From Thermoproteota archaeon (GTDB lineage: Archaea > Thermoproteota > Thermoprotei_A > Sulfolobales > Ignisphaeraceae), in NCBI GenBank assembly GCA_013154235.1, contig JAADCV010000082.1, positions 1 to 48,925 of the forward strand: a DNA stretch of 48,925 nucleotides, in the 5' to 3' direction. Shown in pieces: positions 10,200 through 19,991 of this stretch (within the stretch, counting starts at the first letter, position 1; the number at the start of each line of letters is the position of its first letter). The notes beneath the pieces are model-generated. The model was not told where the DNA came from. It saw only the letters and a list, made by a program, of their open reading frames with translations, and did no database searches. The position numbers and the translations under genes were made by a program.

Positions 10200-11189
10200 C
10201 TAACCACCAAATGTTAAGATGCTCACGATTTTCTGGGTAGCCTTGAGGCGCGACTCGTAGATCTCCTTCAGCTTACTACAGTACTTTTCATGCCAAGCGT
10301 TAGCCAAGGTCTCTAAAGCTTTGAAACCCTTAGTACCCTCACATATCAGTGTATCCCCTTGCACTACGCACATGTCCAATGAATGACTCTCATCCATATC
10401 TTTATCAAGGGGCTCGAGAGTATTGCCATTAACAGGGTTTATCGCAATCTTTACGCTTTCCTCAGCGATCTTAACTCTACCCATACCCCTGCTCTTGAAA
10501 CCTCCGAGCTTTAGAAATCCATTATGAATAAGGAGTATGCTCGCTGAGAGCAATGCTAGCATCCAGTTAGTCACGTTTTTAGCCATTATCGTTCCGTGAA
10601 ACCTTGAGCCTGACTCTATGTACTCAACGTTGTACAAATATCCGTGAGCAGCGGTTCCCACTCTCCTATTAATAGCTACACCTGTCTTGATCCCCGTAGC
10701 AATATTACCTCGAGGTGCGAAATCTCCTACAATTACGTGAGAGGCGTAGCTCTTAGTGCCGTAGAGTAGGCATGTAGGGCAGAACCCAAGGATTACCCTT
10801 TTGAGATCGATAATCCTAACACTCTTCCTAATGTTGTCGAAGGTACTTGATGAGCCGCATAGAGCTGTTACGCAATCATCATCTCCAACACCGCTATGCA
10901 CGTTGCTCATTCCGCAAGTTGCAACAAGAAGCATGGATGCAGTCCTTAATACACCCTTGAAGCTCGATCCTGGGATTACGGGAGCTCGAATAATGCCATT
11001 ATCAGTAACGACGTTGTATCTAAGCACGGGAAGATCTACTGGTGAGTAGGGGTCCGTAGTTTTTCCAACTCCTATCCTTAGCGGTTCTAGAATCTCAATA
11101 TCGAATTCTATCTCTACTGATCTACAGATCACTCTATGTCCAAGCCACTCGAGATCTTCTACACATATATTGTGTAAGAGGTTCACCAT
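10200..11189 (-). CDS. Type III RAMP protein, Cas7/Csm3-like with candidate catalytic Asp
   Basis: LRIGVGKTTDPYSPVDLPVLRY...VIPGSSFKGVLRTAS; CPTCLLYGTKSYAS; GGFKSRGMGRVKI. Confidence 0.82.
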   Translation of the reverse strand: MVNLLHNICVEDLEWLGHRVICRSVEIEFDIEILEPLRIGVGKTTDPYSPVDLPVLRYNVVTDNGIIRAPVIPGSSFKGVLRTASMLLVATCGMSNVHSGVGDDDCVTALCGSSSTFDNIRKSVRIIDLKRVILGFCPTCLLYGTKSYASHVIVGDFAPRGNIATGIKTGVAINRRVGTAAHGYLYNVEYIESGSRFHGTIMAKNVTNWMLALLSASILLIHNGFLKLGGFKSRGMGRVKIAEESVKIAINPVNGNTLEPLDKDMDESHSLDMCVVQGDTLICEGTKGFKALETLANAWHEKYCSKLKEIYESRLKATQKIVSILTFGG

Positions 11190-11193
11190 GTGT

Positions 11194-12120
11194 TCACCTC
11201 CTTAGCAACTGGTTAAGGGGCTTGGGCCCCTCAACTACAAGACCTTTGTCTGGTGTAACCCTCACGATTTTGTAAGTGGGTTCGACAAGCTTTACGAGCC
11301 CTAGACCAACACTTCTTCTACCCCCAATCTGAATACCTTCTATGAGAATTTCAAGCATTGACTTTATCAACTCGATCCTAATATCACTACTACCACTCTC
11401 TAGATCCACGTTAACGATCTTCATCTTGAATAGCCACTCAGCTCCAGGTTCAACAGCTTCGAGCGAGTATAGAAGCCCTGGCTTCTGAGTGCCCGTAAAC
11501 CTGTCTATCGCTACCCTTTGCAATACTATCGTTCGAACCTCTGACGTAGGATAGGCATCGAGTATCGTTACGTGGCTAGCTAACCATGGACCACCAAAAA
11601 GCCCTACCACTGGTGAGCATAGACACTTACAGATTAAATCGCTGAGTGTTGCCTCGTCAAGATTCAAAAGGGCGCGCCTAACTTCATCCCTACTAAGTGC
11701 ACTATATGCATCAGATAGACTCTCCCCAGTACACCCGATTTCTATTTCTTGAGATCCTACAATCCTAATCCTTACGTAGGGTTTCATGACTCCTCGTGCA
11801 ATAGCTAAACGTTCAATAAAACCTCTAAGTACACCCCTGAGCGAAGAGCCAGGAATGTAAGGGGTCAAACCTCGTATTTTAACGATAGGCTTATCTATAG
11901 GTGAGTAAGGGTCTTCAGCACTTGTACCAATGTGTGTTGGTGAGAACGTTATGAGTTTACCCTCGATGATATATTCAACCCTATACTCATCGAAATCTGC
12001 ATATCCTAGCTTTCTAAGAGCGGCATGCAGAGCCCTATCGAGCACATTACGAGTAGCTAATTGCTCGTGAAGCGTGTCCTTAAAGGCTCTTATAACCTCA
12101 TCGATACGCACGCTAGACAC
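11194..12120 (-). CDS. Type III RAMP protein, Cas7/Csm3-like with candidate catalytic Asp
   Basis: THIGTSAEDPYSPIDKPIVKIRGLTPYIPGSSLRGVLRGFIE; GGRRSVGLGLVKL. Confidence 0.82.
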   Translation of the reverse strand: MSSVRIDEVIRAFKDTLHEQLATRNVLDRALHAALRKLGYADFDEYRVEYIIEGKLITFSPTHIGTSAEDPYSPIDKPIVKIRGLTPYIPGSSLRGVLRGFIERLAIARGVMKPYVRIRIVGSQEIEIGCTGESLSDAYSALSRDEVRRALLNLDEATLSDLICKCLCSPVVGLFGGPWLASHVTILDAYPTSEVRTIVLQRVAIDRFTGTQKPGLLYSLEAVEPGAEWLFKMKIVNVDLESGSSDIRIELIKSMLEILIEGIQIGGRRSVGLGLVKLVEPTYKIVRVTPDKGLVVEGPKPLNQLLRR

Positions 12121-12130
12121 CTAGACCACC

Positions 12131-12565
12131 TCAAACCCCTAGAACTCGCGAGATCACAGCCTCAACACTAGCGAACTGATTTAGAAGATCGCTGAACATA
12201 GTTCTATCTACGTTGATGCCTCTACAGACGTAACCACGACCACGGCTAATGGCTTGATATACCCACCTAGCCATACCCAATACTTTCAGCAATTCATCTC
12301 TAGATAGCTTTGCGCCCTTCATATTGCTTAACCCCTTTAAGCACTCGATGAACCTACGAGCAACACCATCCCTTACATATCCCCTACCTACTTGGTAAGC
12401 GATGAAAGCTAGCAACATATCGTACGCAACCTCGGGATAAGCACTCACAATCTCAATCAGTTTCTGCACTTGAGACCTCTCGATGTTACCGCATCCCAGT
12501 ACGAATCCTAATACAGCTCCGTAATGATGCAAAATTTCATCATTAAGTACAGCGTGAGAAGCCAA
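12131..12565 (-). CDS. Small helical subunit of type III complex, Cas11 (Csm2/Cmr5)-like
   Basis: 144 aa helical protein (LLKVLGMARWVYQAISRGRG...), first gene of the type III operon. Confidence 0.55.
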   Translation of the reverse strand: MASHAVLNDEILHHYGAVLGFVLGCGNIERSQVQKLIEIVSAYPEVAYDMLLAFIAYQVGRGYVRDGVARRFIECLKGLSNMKGAKLSRDELLKVLGMARWVYQAISRGRGYVCRGINVDRTMFSDLLNQFASVEAVISRVLGV

Positions 12566-12690
12566 GGTACTGCCCCATTATACGAGCGTTGGGAGAAATT
12601 AAAAGGCTTTGGATTAAATGAGTATAAGAAAGGAGCAGGTGCATTAGGAACTAAAGCAATTCTTATTTACGTGTATCGTGAAGGTGAATC

Positions 12691-13407
12691 GTGATGTCAC
12701 GCAATACAGTAGTTGTAATTGTAGATCCTCAAATAATAGAGTGGTTAAGGCGAGCACTCGGAGAGTTTATTTATTACAAAAGTAGGAGGCTTAGCGAGAA
12801 TCATAGCAAAAGCTATAAGTTCTTGAAGGAATTGGCAGATGTAATAAAATTCATTAAGAAAGTATTCGGTGACGTTATATATAAGACCCCGTATTATGGT
12901 GTTATGCGAATACTAGATAGGGATACGAGACTGCAAGACTTCGAGTATATTGCGAAACGAAGGAACCTCGATAAATTCTTTAAGCTCATTCATATCTTAG
13001 GCATAGGACCTTTAGAATATTTATTAACGTCATTAATTAGAAGCGATCCAGTAGTAAATTCGTCAATATTAAAAGTATGTTTAGGAAGTTGTAAAGAGGT
13101 GTTTCGTGGCGTTCAGAATTCTGTGAATTGTTTAGTATGTATTGAGGATTACTTCAAGTCATGGCACAAGGATACTATTGAAGCCTTTAAATATTTAGCT
13201 TGTATTGCACACTGCAACGAGTACATTAAGAAGGTTAGTAAAGGAACTAAACTATGCATGCTTTTAGTGGATTGCTGTGGCTTTAGATGTGCTGAAAACC
13301 TTTGTCATAATAATAATTTCACTATAGAGATATCCTCTGGTGCTTGTGACGTCATGGATTGCGAAGGTGAGGCGTTATTTATTCTGTGTTGCAAGTTCTT
13401 AAAATAG
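12691..13407 (+). CDS. Uncharacterised cysteine-rich protein
   Basis: 238 aa ORF with C-terminal Cys/His cluster (CLGSC..CLVC..CIAHC..CCGFRC..CHNNN..CDVMDC..CC); divergent from type III operon; overlaps next ORF. Confidence 0.65.
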   Translation: MMSRNTVVVIVDPQIIEWLRRALGEFIYYKSRRLSENHSKSYKFLKELADVIKFIKKVFGDVIYKTPYYGVMRILDRDTRLQDFEYIAKRRNLDKFFKLIHILGIGPLEYLLTSLIRSDPVVNSSILKVCLGSCKEVFRGVQNSVNCLVCIEDYFKSWHKDTIEAFKYLACIAHCNEYIKKVSKGTKLCMLLVDCCGFRCAENLCHNNNFTIEISSGACDVMDCEGEALFILCCKFLK

Positions 13408-14462
13408 GTTTTAGGAGTTTAAAAGTTAAAGGCACTGGGTTTAGGTGTAAAGTCATGGTATTGTGCAACATTAAGGGATCTCTTCCTGGTACTACTAAAT
13501 CCCTCATTTTTGAGGGTGCAATAGATGTATGTATAGATGGCACTACAGTGATACTTGGCCCCAATTCAACTTTGAAGAGCATTACTGCTTGTTGCTTAGC
13601 TATTAACTCGGTTAGAGGAGATTATGGCAGTCCTTTGAGGTATCGATGCATCTTAGAGACTAGTTGCGAAGAAAGAATCTTTGACGATTTTTTGTGGATA
13701 GGGCCAGAGAGAGTCATAGCACCGTATCTAGGAGTTCTTCAGAAAGCAGCTGATACGCTGAGAGAAAACAACCTTCCAGGATATGAGGAATTAGAGTACC
13801 TATACCCGTGGGTAAGGCTCTTGCAAGAGAGCGCTAGTGTAGGTTATGGTCTTGAATATGTTGTGCGTATTTCTGAGGATTGTAAGCGAAGAGTTGAGGA
13901 GTTACTTGAGGTTTCGTGGGATTTCGATATTATGCCTCTAGACCTAGTTGTCGTAAAAGACCGTGTAGAATTTGTCGATAAGCGTACACATGCCAGGCTA
14001 AATCCGTTCCTCATAAGTACGGGCATTGCTGCAACGATAGTATATAGAGTCCTTCTAGTAGCAACAATTAATGCATTCGTTAATCGTGATCGTAGATTGC
14101 TAGTAGTTGTTGAAGAGCCCGAAGAGCAAGCTCATCCCTATGCACAATTTGCACTTGGATATTTGCTTGGCTATATACCTTACCGCTTAGCAAGGGATGG
14201 TGCGAAGCTATCTACGCTAGTCACTACACATAGCGAGTACGTATTGACGGGGATATTTGTTGGAGCTAAGGATGGTGGAGCTACGATAAACAATAGACCT
14301 AGAGTGTACGTTATGAAACCTAGTGTAGAAGGACAAGGCATTAAGATATATGCTAAAGCATGGGAACCTGGAGAAAGTATACCAGGATTCTTCGATGAAT
14401 CACTTAAAATGCTTAGCGAGAGATTCGAAGCATATGAATCCCTTTGGGCAGGAACAGAATAG
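13386..14462 (+). CDS. ABC/OLD-type ATPase with degenerate Walker A
   Basis: VILGPNSTLKSITACCLAI (cf. GPNGSGKST), ISTGIAATIVYRVL signature-like, LLVVVEEPEEQAHPYAQFALGYLL (Walker B), LVTTHSEYVLTG (H-loop). Confidence 0.75.
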   Translation: MLQVLKIGFRSLKVKGTGFRCKVMVLCNIKGSLPGTTKSLIFEGAIDVCIDGTTVILGPNSTLKSITACCLAINSVRGDYGSPLRYRCILETSCEERIFDDFLWIGPERVIAPYLGVLQKAADTLRENNLPGYEELEYLYPWVRLLQESASVGYGLEYVVRISEDCKRRVEELLEVSWDFDIMPLDLVVVKDRVEFVDKRTHARLNPFLISTGIAATIVYRVLLVATINAFVNRDRRLLVVVEEPEEQAHPYAQFALGYLLGYIPYRLARDGAKLSTLVTTHSEYVLTGIFVGAKDGGATINNRPRVYVMKPSVEGQGIKIYAKAWEPGESIPGFFDESLKMLSERFEAYESLWAGTE

Positions 14463-14664
14463 ACCATCGAGTATCTTCGCTAGATACGCTTAGCTAAGCT
14501 TTCTGTTCAATAGTGGTGTTAACTGTATCACTAAGCTCATTCACTTCGGCTCTTCATGATACCGTTTTTGAATATTCTTTGCACCGTCTTATCCTAGCAA
14601 TAGTGGTTACATTAACTGAGAAAGGAATTTATTCTTAGGAGTATGCATGTCATGCGTATATCCT

Positions 14665-14756
14665 TTTCAATTCAATTTAGAATTTTCGTACACATTGGGT
14701 TACTCAAAAGGAAGGCTCGAGGTATTTTAAACATTCAATTCCATTTTATTGGATTC
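14665..14756 (-). CRISPR. Vestigial CRISPR: two degenerate repeats, one 45-nt spacer-like segment
   Basis: TTTCAATTCAATTTAGAATTTTC (14665-14687) and CATTCAATTCCATTTTATTGGATTC (from 14732), reverse complements close to GAATCCCATAAATGGAATTGAAA found at 25 kb; period 68. Confidence 0.55.
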
Positions 14757-14917
14757 TGTTTCATGGTCATTTGCTCTAACGTAACTTCTATCGCTCCTAA
14801 TACAAAGGTTAATTTGATACATAGAATTCATACGCTAGTTAAATACTACAAAAATTAACTTTGAAAATAAACTTTTATGCCAAGAACAATGAGAGCTTCC
14901 TCGGAGTGAAACATTAA

Positions 14918-15007
14918 AATACAAAGAATGGAATTGAAAGCTAACAACTAACAGCTTCAGTGCTTTGGGGATGAAAGTAATGAGAAATTCGGAAATTGAA
15001 TTGAAGG
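14918..15007 (+). CRISPR. Vestigial CRISPR in opposite orientation: two degenerate repeats, one 44-nt spacer-like segment
   Basis: AAATACAAAGAATGGAATTGAAA (14918-14940, 18/23 to the 25-kb repeat) and GAAATTCGGAAATTGAATTGAAG (14985-15007, 16/23); period 67. Confidence 0.5.
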
Positions 15008-15267
15008 TTTATAGCTTCCCCTAAGCATATTTGTAATCACGGAATTCTAAGAGTGAATAATGAATATCGAGAGTGTTACCTTAATTGGGTATCTCAATGC
15101 TTAGCTGTAATCTTAGTCCAAGATTAACAGAATTGAGCGTTAATGGGGGTTATATGCGTAACAACTTTAATATGGTTTCGATGAAGAGTATAGAAAGGAG
15201 TAATTGAAGGTTTTGTGAGAATTAAAACCAAAATAAGTTGAGTATGAAGCTAGATATCTTGATGGCT

Positions 15268-17277
15268 TTACGTCAAGTTACGCAATTCCTTTAGCTTCTC
15301 GCGAGGAAATGGTGCAGCTATACAGAATGCACTAGCCTTACACTCCTTTTCACCACTATCTTTCTGTACATTCTTAAATGCTATAGCAACAAATCTGTGT
15401 ACAGCAGTTAACCCAGCGTGCGCTAGTATATTGCGTAGCTCGATCTGTACCTTCATTGGTGTTAAATAGTAATAACCATAATTGTCACTCTTAGTCCTAA
15501 GGATCTGCGAGCATTCATGTTTCCTAAATTTCTCAACTTCTATTTCTATACTAAATACTGGTGGAGCGAAGTACAATACCCTCCCAGTGGCGTTATTTAG
15601 CCATTCTCCTACTTCATTACTCAGAATAACTTTTGCTATGTTCTCGATTACTTCTCGTAAGAAGTCTAGGGTTACTTTACTAATGGCTAATCTCTCGAGA
15701 TCTTGATTGCCATAACCTTTGGGATCGGATCCCGACTTAGTAATTGCATTTACAATTTTCATGAGCTTCTCAAAGTCGTAACACTTAACACGATCATACT
15801 CTATAACCTCATCCCAACAGCTCGATCCATTCGCACTTATAGCTTTGGATACTTCTTCGATGAGATCCCTAGCTAGTGATGTTAGCCAAGCACCAATCTC
15901 TATTTTATCAGCAACTTCGGCTCTCTCTCTATTGCCTATAACACTTAAGTTAATGTGTATTGTGTTATTATCTTTACTCCTAATCGATATACTTAACCAC
16001 TTGGGAGAAATTATATAGTCTCCCTTATACGTATCAAATACGTATAAACCCCATACTACAAGACCGCGACTAATTAGGTACAATGCCTCTAAGTATCGTC
16101 CGAGGCTCTCTAGATCCTTGCTTTCGATGATTCTTCCTTCGAATATCAAATCTTCAATTCTTTTAATCACTTCTCCTATGCTTCCAATCCTTTTGTAGTC
16201 CTCAAGCGTAAAGTAGTAACTAACGTTACTCTCCACGGTGATGTTAAGCGATTCCCAGTTTTGCTTCCTGAGCCCTAGGACTGGATCGCTATTGTATAGA
16301 TACACCTTAATTATCTTCTTGAGGTCTTTACCGTGAGCACTATCCCGATTCGCGAGGGCCTTGTAGAGCTCGAATTTGATTAATGGCAATGTATCTCTAA
16401 GGGCTTGCATAAGCATGGTGGTAGCTATATTTAGCCCGTGGGTGGTATCTATCAGCACTTCGGCTCTATCGACATCACACTTCCTAAAGATATTGCTATG
16501 CACGAACCTTGTTGAGAAGCTAATAGCTCTAATGTAAGCCGCCTTTAGAACATTGTTAAAGACCCTAACATCGGCAACATGCTTCTCTCTAAACAACCCA
16601 ACTATGTTCTTAGCGCCTACTCTCTTGCTATATCTACCCGTTTGCGGAACTAGTGATAGTCCCATATATCCTGAATACTCATGCTCCTTAGAAGAGCAGA
16701 TATCGTGTACAATTAGCTTAATTTTCTTTGCAATTACTCCCGTCTCCTCTCTTCTACCTTCATTCTCATTCTCTACGACTATGCGTTGAGCTACGAGTTC
16801 CGGCTCACTAAGTGAAACCTCGCCGCTGAGTTCCATGGTTACAGCGTGGACCTTTCTGTTGATTTCCTTGCATAGGAGATCGACCTTCTCGCGATTTTCC
16901 TTAATGTACTTCTGTACATCTTCGTAATTACTACGGATGTTATTAACTAATTCCTCACTAACCTTATTTAAGAAAATACGAGGATTAGCGAGAATGTTTT
17001 GAAAATCCTCAAGCGAGTTTGCTATTGCTATTGTTAAGGTCATAGGCGTTACGAACCCCAAGAAGAACTCTGCAACATTTAAACCTGAACTGGTTAGGTA
17101 CACTAGGCGTGCTGCTAAAGGTGCTAAAGGACCTAGATTCGTAGCGACTACTATGGGTACTCGGCTACCATCTTCCTTCTCAACATAGACCCTATAGAAT
17201 ACCGGGCTATACTTAGCGAAATCTCCAAGTGTTGATAAGGACATGACTGCAACCTTATCCAAGGTTACCCCGTACAC
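15268..17277 (-). CDS. Csx1-family CARF-HEPN protein (putative cyclic-oligoadenylate-activated RNase)
   Basis: VLIDTTHGLNIATTMLMQAL (Csx1-type TTHGxN motif) and C-terminal RNILAHAG (HEPN RX4-6H). Confidence 0.85.
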   Translation of the reverse strand: MYGVTLDKVAVMSLSTLGDFAKYSPVFYRVYVEKEDGSRVPIVVATNLGPLAPLAARLVYLTSSGLNVAEFFLGFVTPMTLTIAIANSLEDFQNILANPRIFLNKVSEELVNNIRSNYEDVQKYIKENREKVDLLCKEINRKVHAVTMELSGEVSLSEPELVAQRIVVENENEGRREETGVIAKKIKLIVHDICSSKEHEYSGYMGLSLVPQTGRYSKRVGAKNIVGLFREKHVADVRVFNNVLKAAYIRAISFSTRFVHSNIFRKCDVDRAEVLIDTTHGLNIATTMLMQALRDTLPLIKFELYKALANRDSAHGKDLKKIIKVYLYNSDPVLGLRKQNWESLNITVESNVSYYFTLEDYKRIGSIGEVIKRIEDLIFEGRIIESKDLESLGRYLEALYLISRGLVVWGLYVFDTYKGDYIISPKWLSISIRSKDNNTIHINLSVIGNRERAEVADKIEIGAWLTSLARDLIEEVSKAISANGSSCWDEVIEYDRVKCYDFEKLMKIVNAITKSGSDPKGYGNQDLERLAISKVTLDFLREVIENIAKVILSNEVGEWLNNATGRVLYFAPPVFSIEIEVEKFRKHECSQILRTKSDNYGYYYLTPMKVQIELRNILAHAGLTAVHRFVAIAFKNVQKDSGEKECKASAFCIAAPFPREKLKELRNLT

Positions 17278-18445
17278 TAAAGTAATGACTAGTAACTATA
17301 TAAGATTACTGCTTAATGCGTAGTAATGTAAGCGAGATAATCATATGCAAATAGTACATTCATTGTTCCGCGCAACTTACAGAGCACTCCGGCGAAGAGC
17401 TTTCCTAAGCTTCCTGTCTAAGCTAAGATTTATCCTTAGGATCAGGTTAGGAACGTGTTTTTATACACCTAAGGCCTCAATAGCCTCTCTTCAAAACTCT
17501 CTCTAAATGCAATTCAGTAACATTCTTTTAATTAATACCTATGCTTCTCAATAAGCAAATCCGTCGCAACTCTATTAAAGTTCATGAATTATACCTACGC
17601 TTACCAAAGAAGATTATAGCTAGTTAGTAAATAATTTACTATGGGTTAAACACTATATCCCCAACATTACTAACTTGAACTTCTGATAAAGTAATCATGT
17701 TTTAGACCATTGTTTAGTAACACCTTCATTTTGTTCTTGAAATTTAGCTTGGGACACAGGCTTATCATGCGAATAAAAAGAATTGATTGTAGGGTGAAGG
17801 GTTAGTGAGTAAGTAAAGTAAGGAACAGGTTTCGCAGCACTTGATAGCCTTCCAACACGTTCTTCTTATATCCATATCTGTAAGCAACTATCATCGATGG
17901 AGGCATTGACTCCTCCTTACACCTGATGAATATCTTCTCGTTACAATTTTTCTATAGAGCTCTGTACCTAAACTAAGGATCACATTACTCTCAAGATCTT
18001 ACCTCCACTAAAACCTATACATTTGATGTAACTACCATCTATGCTAAAAACATAAAGTCGTAGAGCAAGTGCGTTAAGGTGATGTGTTTACGCTTTATTG
18101 ATTAATGGTGTTGAGCTTCGGGAGTGATGTGTAGCTCGATATAGAAATGCTAGCCTTTCATCTGTAGGAGCTTGGTAATACCTGCTTTGCTTAGCTCACA
18201 CCCTGCCTGTTGAGTCAGCTATATCGCGAGATGCTAGAGTCGCGTACCCCTTATTCAGCTGTAAGCTGTTGAGTAGTACTGGTGAAAGAGTTGAGGCAAG
18301 AGTCGTGGTGAGATATTCGGTAACGGTCTTCGTATCTCCGTGTGATGTCAATCTACGCGTAGTATTTCTACAATCTATATGTATAGCGCTGAATAAACTA
18401 GGCTTTTTTACTCAGAGCGCAGGTAGATACTACCGGTAGAGCTCC

Positions 18446-18796
18446 ATGGCTAATACATCAGCTGTGCGGCATGTTTCGGTGTGTAGCGAACTTAGAAGGT
18501 TGCGCAGTGATCGAGAGCTCCTTGATAGTGTTGCTGAGTTGATCTATGGCGAGTTCCTTAGGGAGGAGCGTGGTTTTGCTGTAGTTGATAGGCTTGCAAC
18601 GGGTGTGAGTACGCCAGTAGTTAAGTTTGCTCTATACGAGCTTCTGAGAGCTGCTGAGGCAAGGGGAGATTCTCGCATAGAAGAGGTCGTATCTAAGATT
18701 CTCGCTGGTCTAGATTCGGAGGAGTGCCTAGAGCTTGCACTTGAGCTTTCTCGATCCATAGCGGTTCTCGCGCTTGCCAAGAGGTTCAGGGGGTGA
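18446..18796 (+). CDS. csa5: Type I-A small subunit (Csa5/Cas11-like)
   Basis: 116 aa, first gene of the I-A effector operon, immediately upstream of cas7. Confidence 0.7.
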   Translation: MANTSAVRHVSVCSELRRLRSDRELLDSVAELIYGEFLREERGFAVVDRLATGVSTPVVKFALYELLRAAEARGDSRIEEVVSKILAGLDSEECLELALELSRSIAVLALAKRFRG

Positions 18797-19968
18797 TGGC
18801 CGTGGTCCTCCAGAAGAATAGGTTCGTATCCATCGGGCTTCGAATGCTCATAAACGTAGAAGCGCTTAACATGGTTGAGAGCGTAGGTAACGTGGTTAGG
18901 CACCGGGTAGTGCCCTACGTGCTTCGCATTAGGCCAGGTCACTACGTGCTGAGGTGGGTACCGGCGATAAGCGGGGAAGCTCTTGCACACGCGTACCAGC
19001 TTCACCTAGCTGAAGTCGCTAAGAGTAGGGGTCTACCTGTATGCTACTGGTGCTCGCGTGGAGAGTTCGTTAAGCACTTCGATCTGCTGTTCTGGCTGAG
19101 AACCATGGATGCGCTACCCTATAGCGATGAGGAGAAGAGGATAGCTCAGAGCTACGCGTCGAAGCAGCAGTTCTCGCTTAGCGATATACAGGATATAGAG
19201 AGAGCTATCGTTAGTAGCTGCGTAGTTGAAGACGTGTGCGGATTCCTAGTTCAGCAAGGGCCCACGAAGAGGACTTCGAGGTTCTATGCGTCGTTCGCTC
19301 TACCAACGGAGGAGAGCGTGAAGAGCGGTGCCGTTGCTCTAGACAACCAGTTCTTCGTTAGGCACGCTCCAGAGGCTGAGGCCAAGAGAGCAACCATGTC
19401 TGAGGTGCGCGCGGCTGCGCAAGCACCTTACTACGTACAGATCGGCTCCGCGATCTACGGAGTGACCATGAACTTCGAGATCGATGGTATAGGCATTAGC
19501 TCCGTGACTAGCGAGAGTATCGTTAGCGATGACGAGGCTAAGAAGAGGAAGAGCGCTGCTCTCGACGCGCTGAAGGAGATGCTCGATACCAAGATGTTCG
19601 GAGCTAAGCTAACGAGATTCAACCCAGTAATAGACTACGAGATCGCCTTAGCCATTGCTCAGAGGAATGTTTCGCTAACCGTATCTCCGCCGACTAAGAG
19701 ATTCGAGGAGTTCATCGAGCATAGCGTAGTGCGGATATTCCGGGCACTAAAGGATGTAAGTGATGCCAAGGCGAGGGTGTTCCTATGGGCGCCGACCAGC
19801 GACATAGCTAGGGAGGTTGAGAAGATCCTAAACGATGTGGAGAGCAAGCTAGGCGAAGAGTACAAGAAGATGATCGAGAGCGGTAGGCTAGGAATAGAGC
19901 TACTAGTATCGCCATCGATTAGAGACTTCATCGATAGGATCAAGCACAGCCTAGGGCTATCAAGGTAG
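18793..19968 (+). CDS. cas7: Type I-A Cas7 (Csa2/DevR family)
   Basis: ORF shows SIGLRMLINVEALNMVESVGNVVRHR, ...YYVQIGSAIYGVTMNFEIDGIGISSV; operon context. Confidence 0.88.
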   Translation: MMAVVLQKNRFVSIGLRMLINVEALNMVESVGNVVRHRVVPYVLRIRPGHYVLRWVPAISGEALAHAYQLHLAEVAKSRGLPVCYWCSRGEFVKHFDLLFWLRTMDALPYSDEEKRIAQSYASKQQFSLSDIQDIERAIVSSCVVEDVCGFLVQQGPTKRTSRFYASFALPTEESVKSGAVALDNQFFVRHAPEAEAKRATMSEVRAAAQAPYYVQIGSAIYGVTMNFEIDGIGISSVTSESIVSDDEAKKRKSAALDALKEMLDTKMFGAKLTRFNPVIDYEIALAIAQRNVSLTVSPPTKRFEEFIEHSVVRIFRALKDVSDAKARVFLWAPTSDIAREVEKILNDVESKLGEEYKKMIESGRLGIELLVSPSIRDFIDRIKHSLGLSR

Positions 19969-19991
19969 CTCGGTCGCAATGGGCAGGGTCT

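Noticed and set aside
14643-14858. 71-aa plus-strand ORF
   Set aside because: Spans the degenerate CRISPR repeats; composition follows the AT-rich spacer region.
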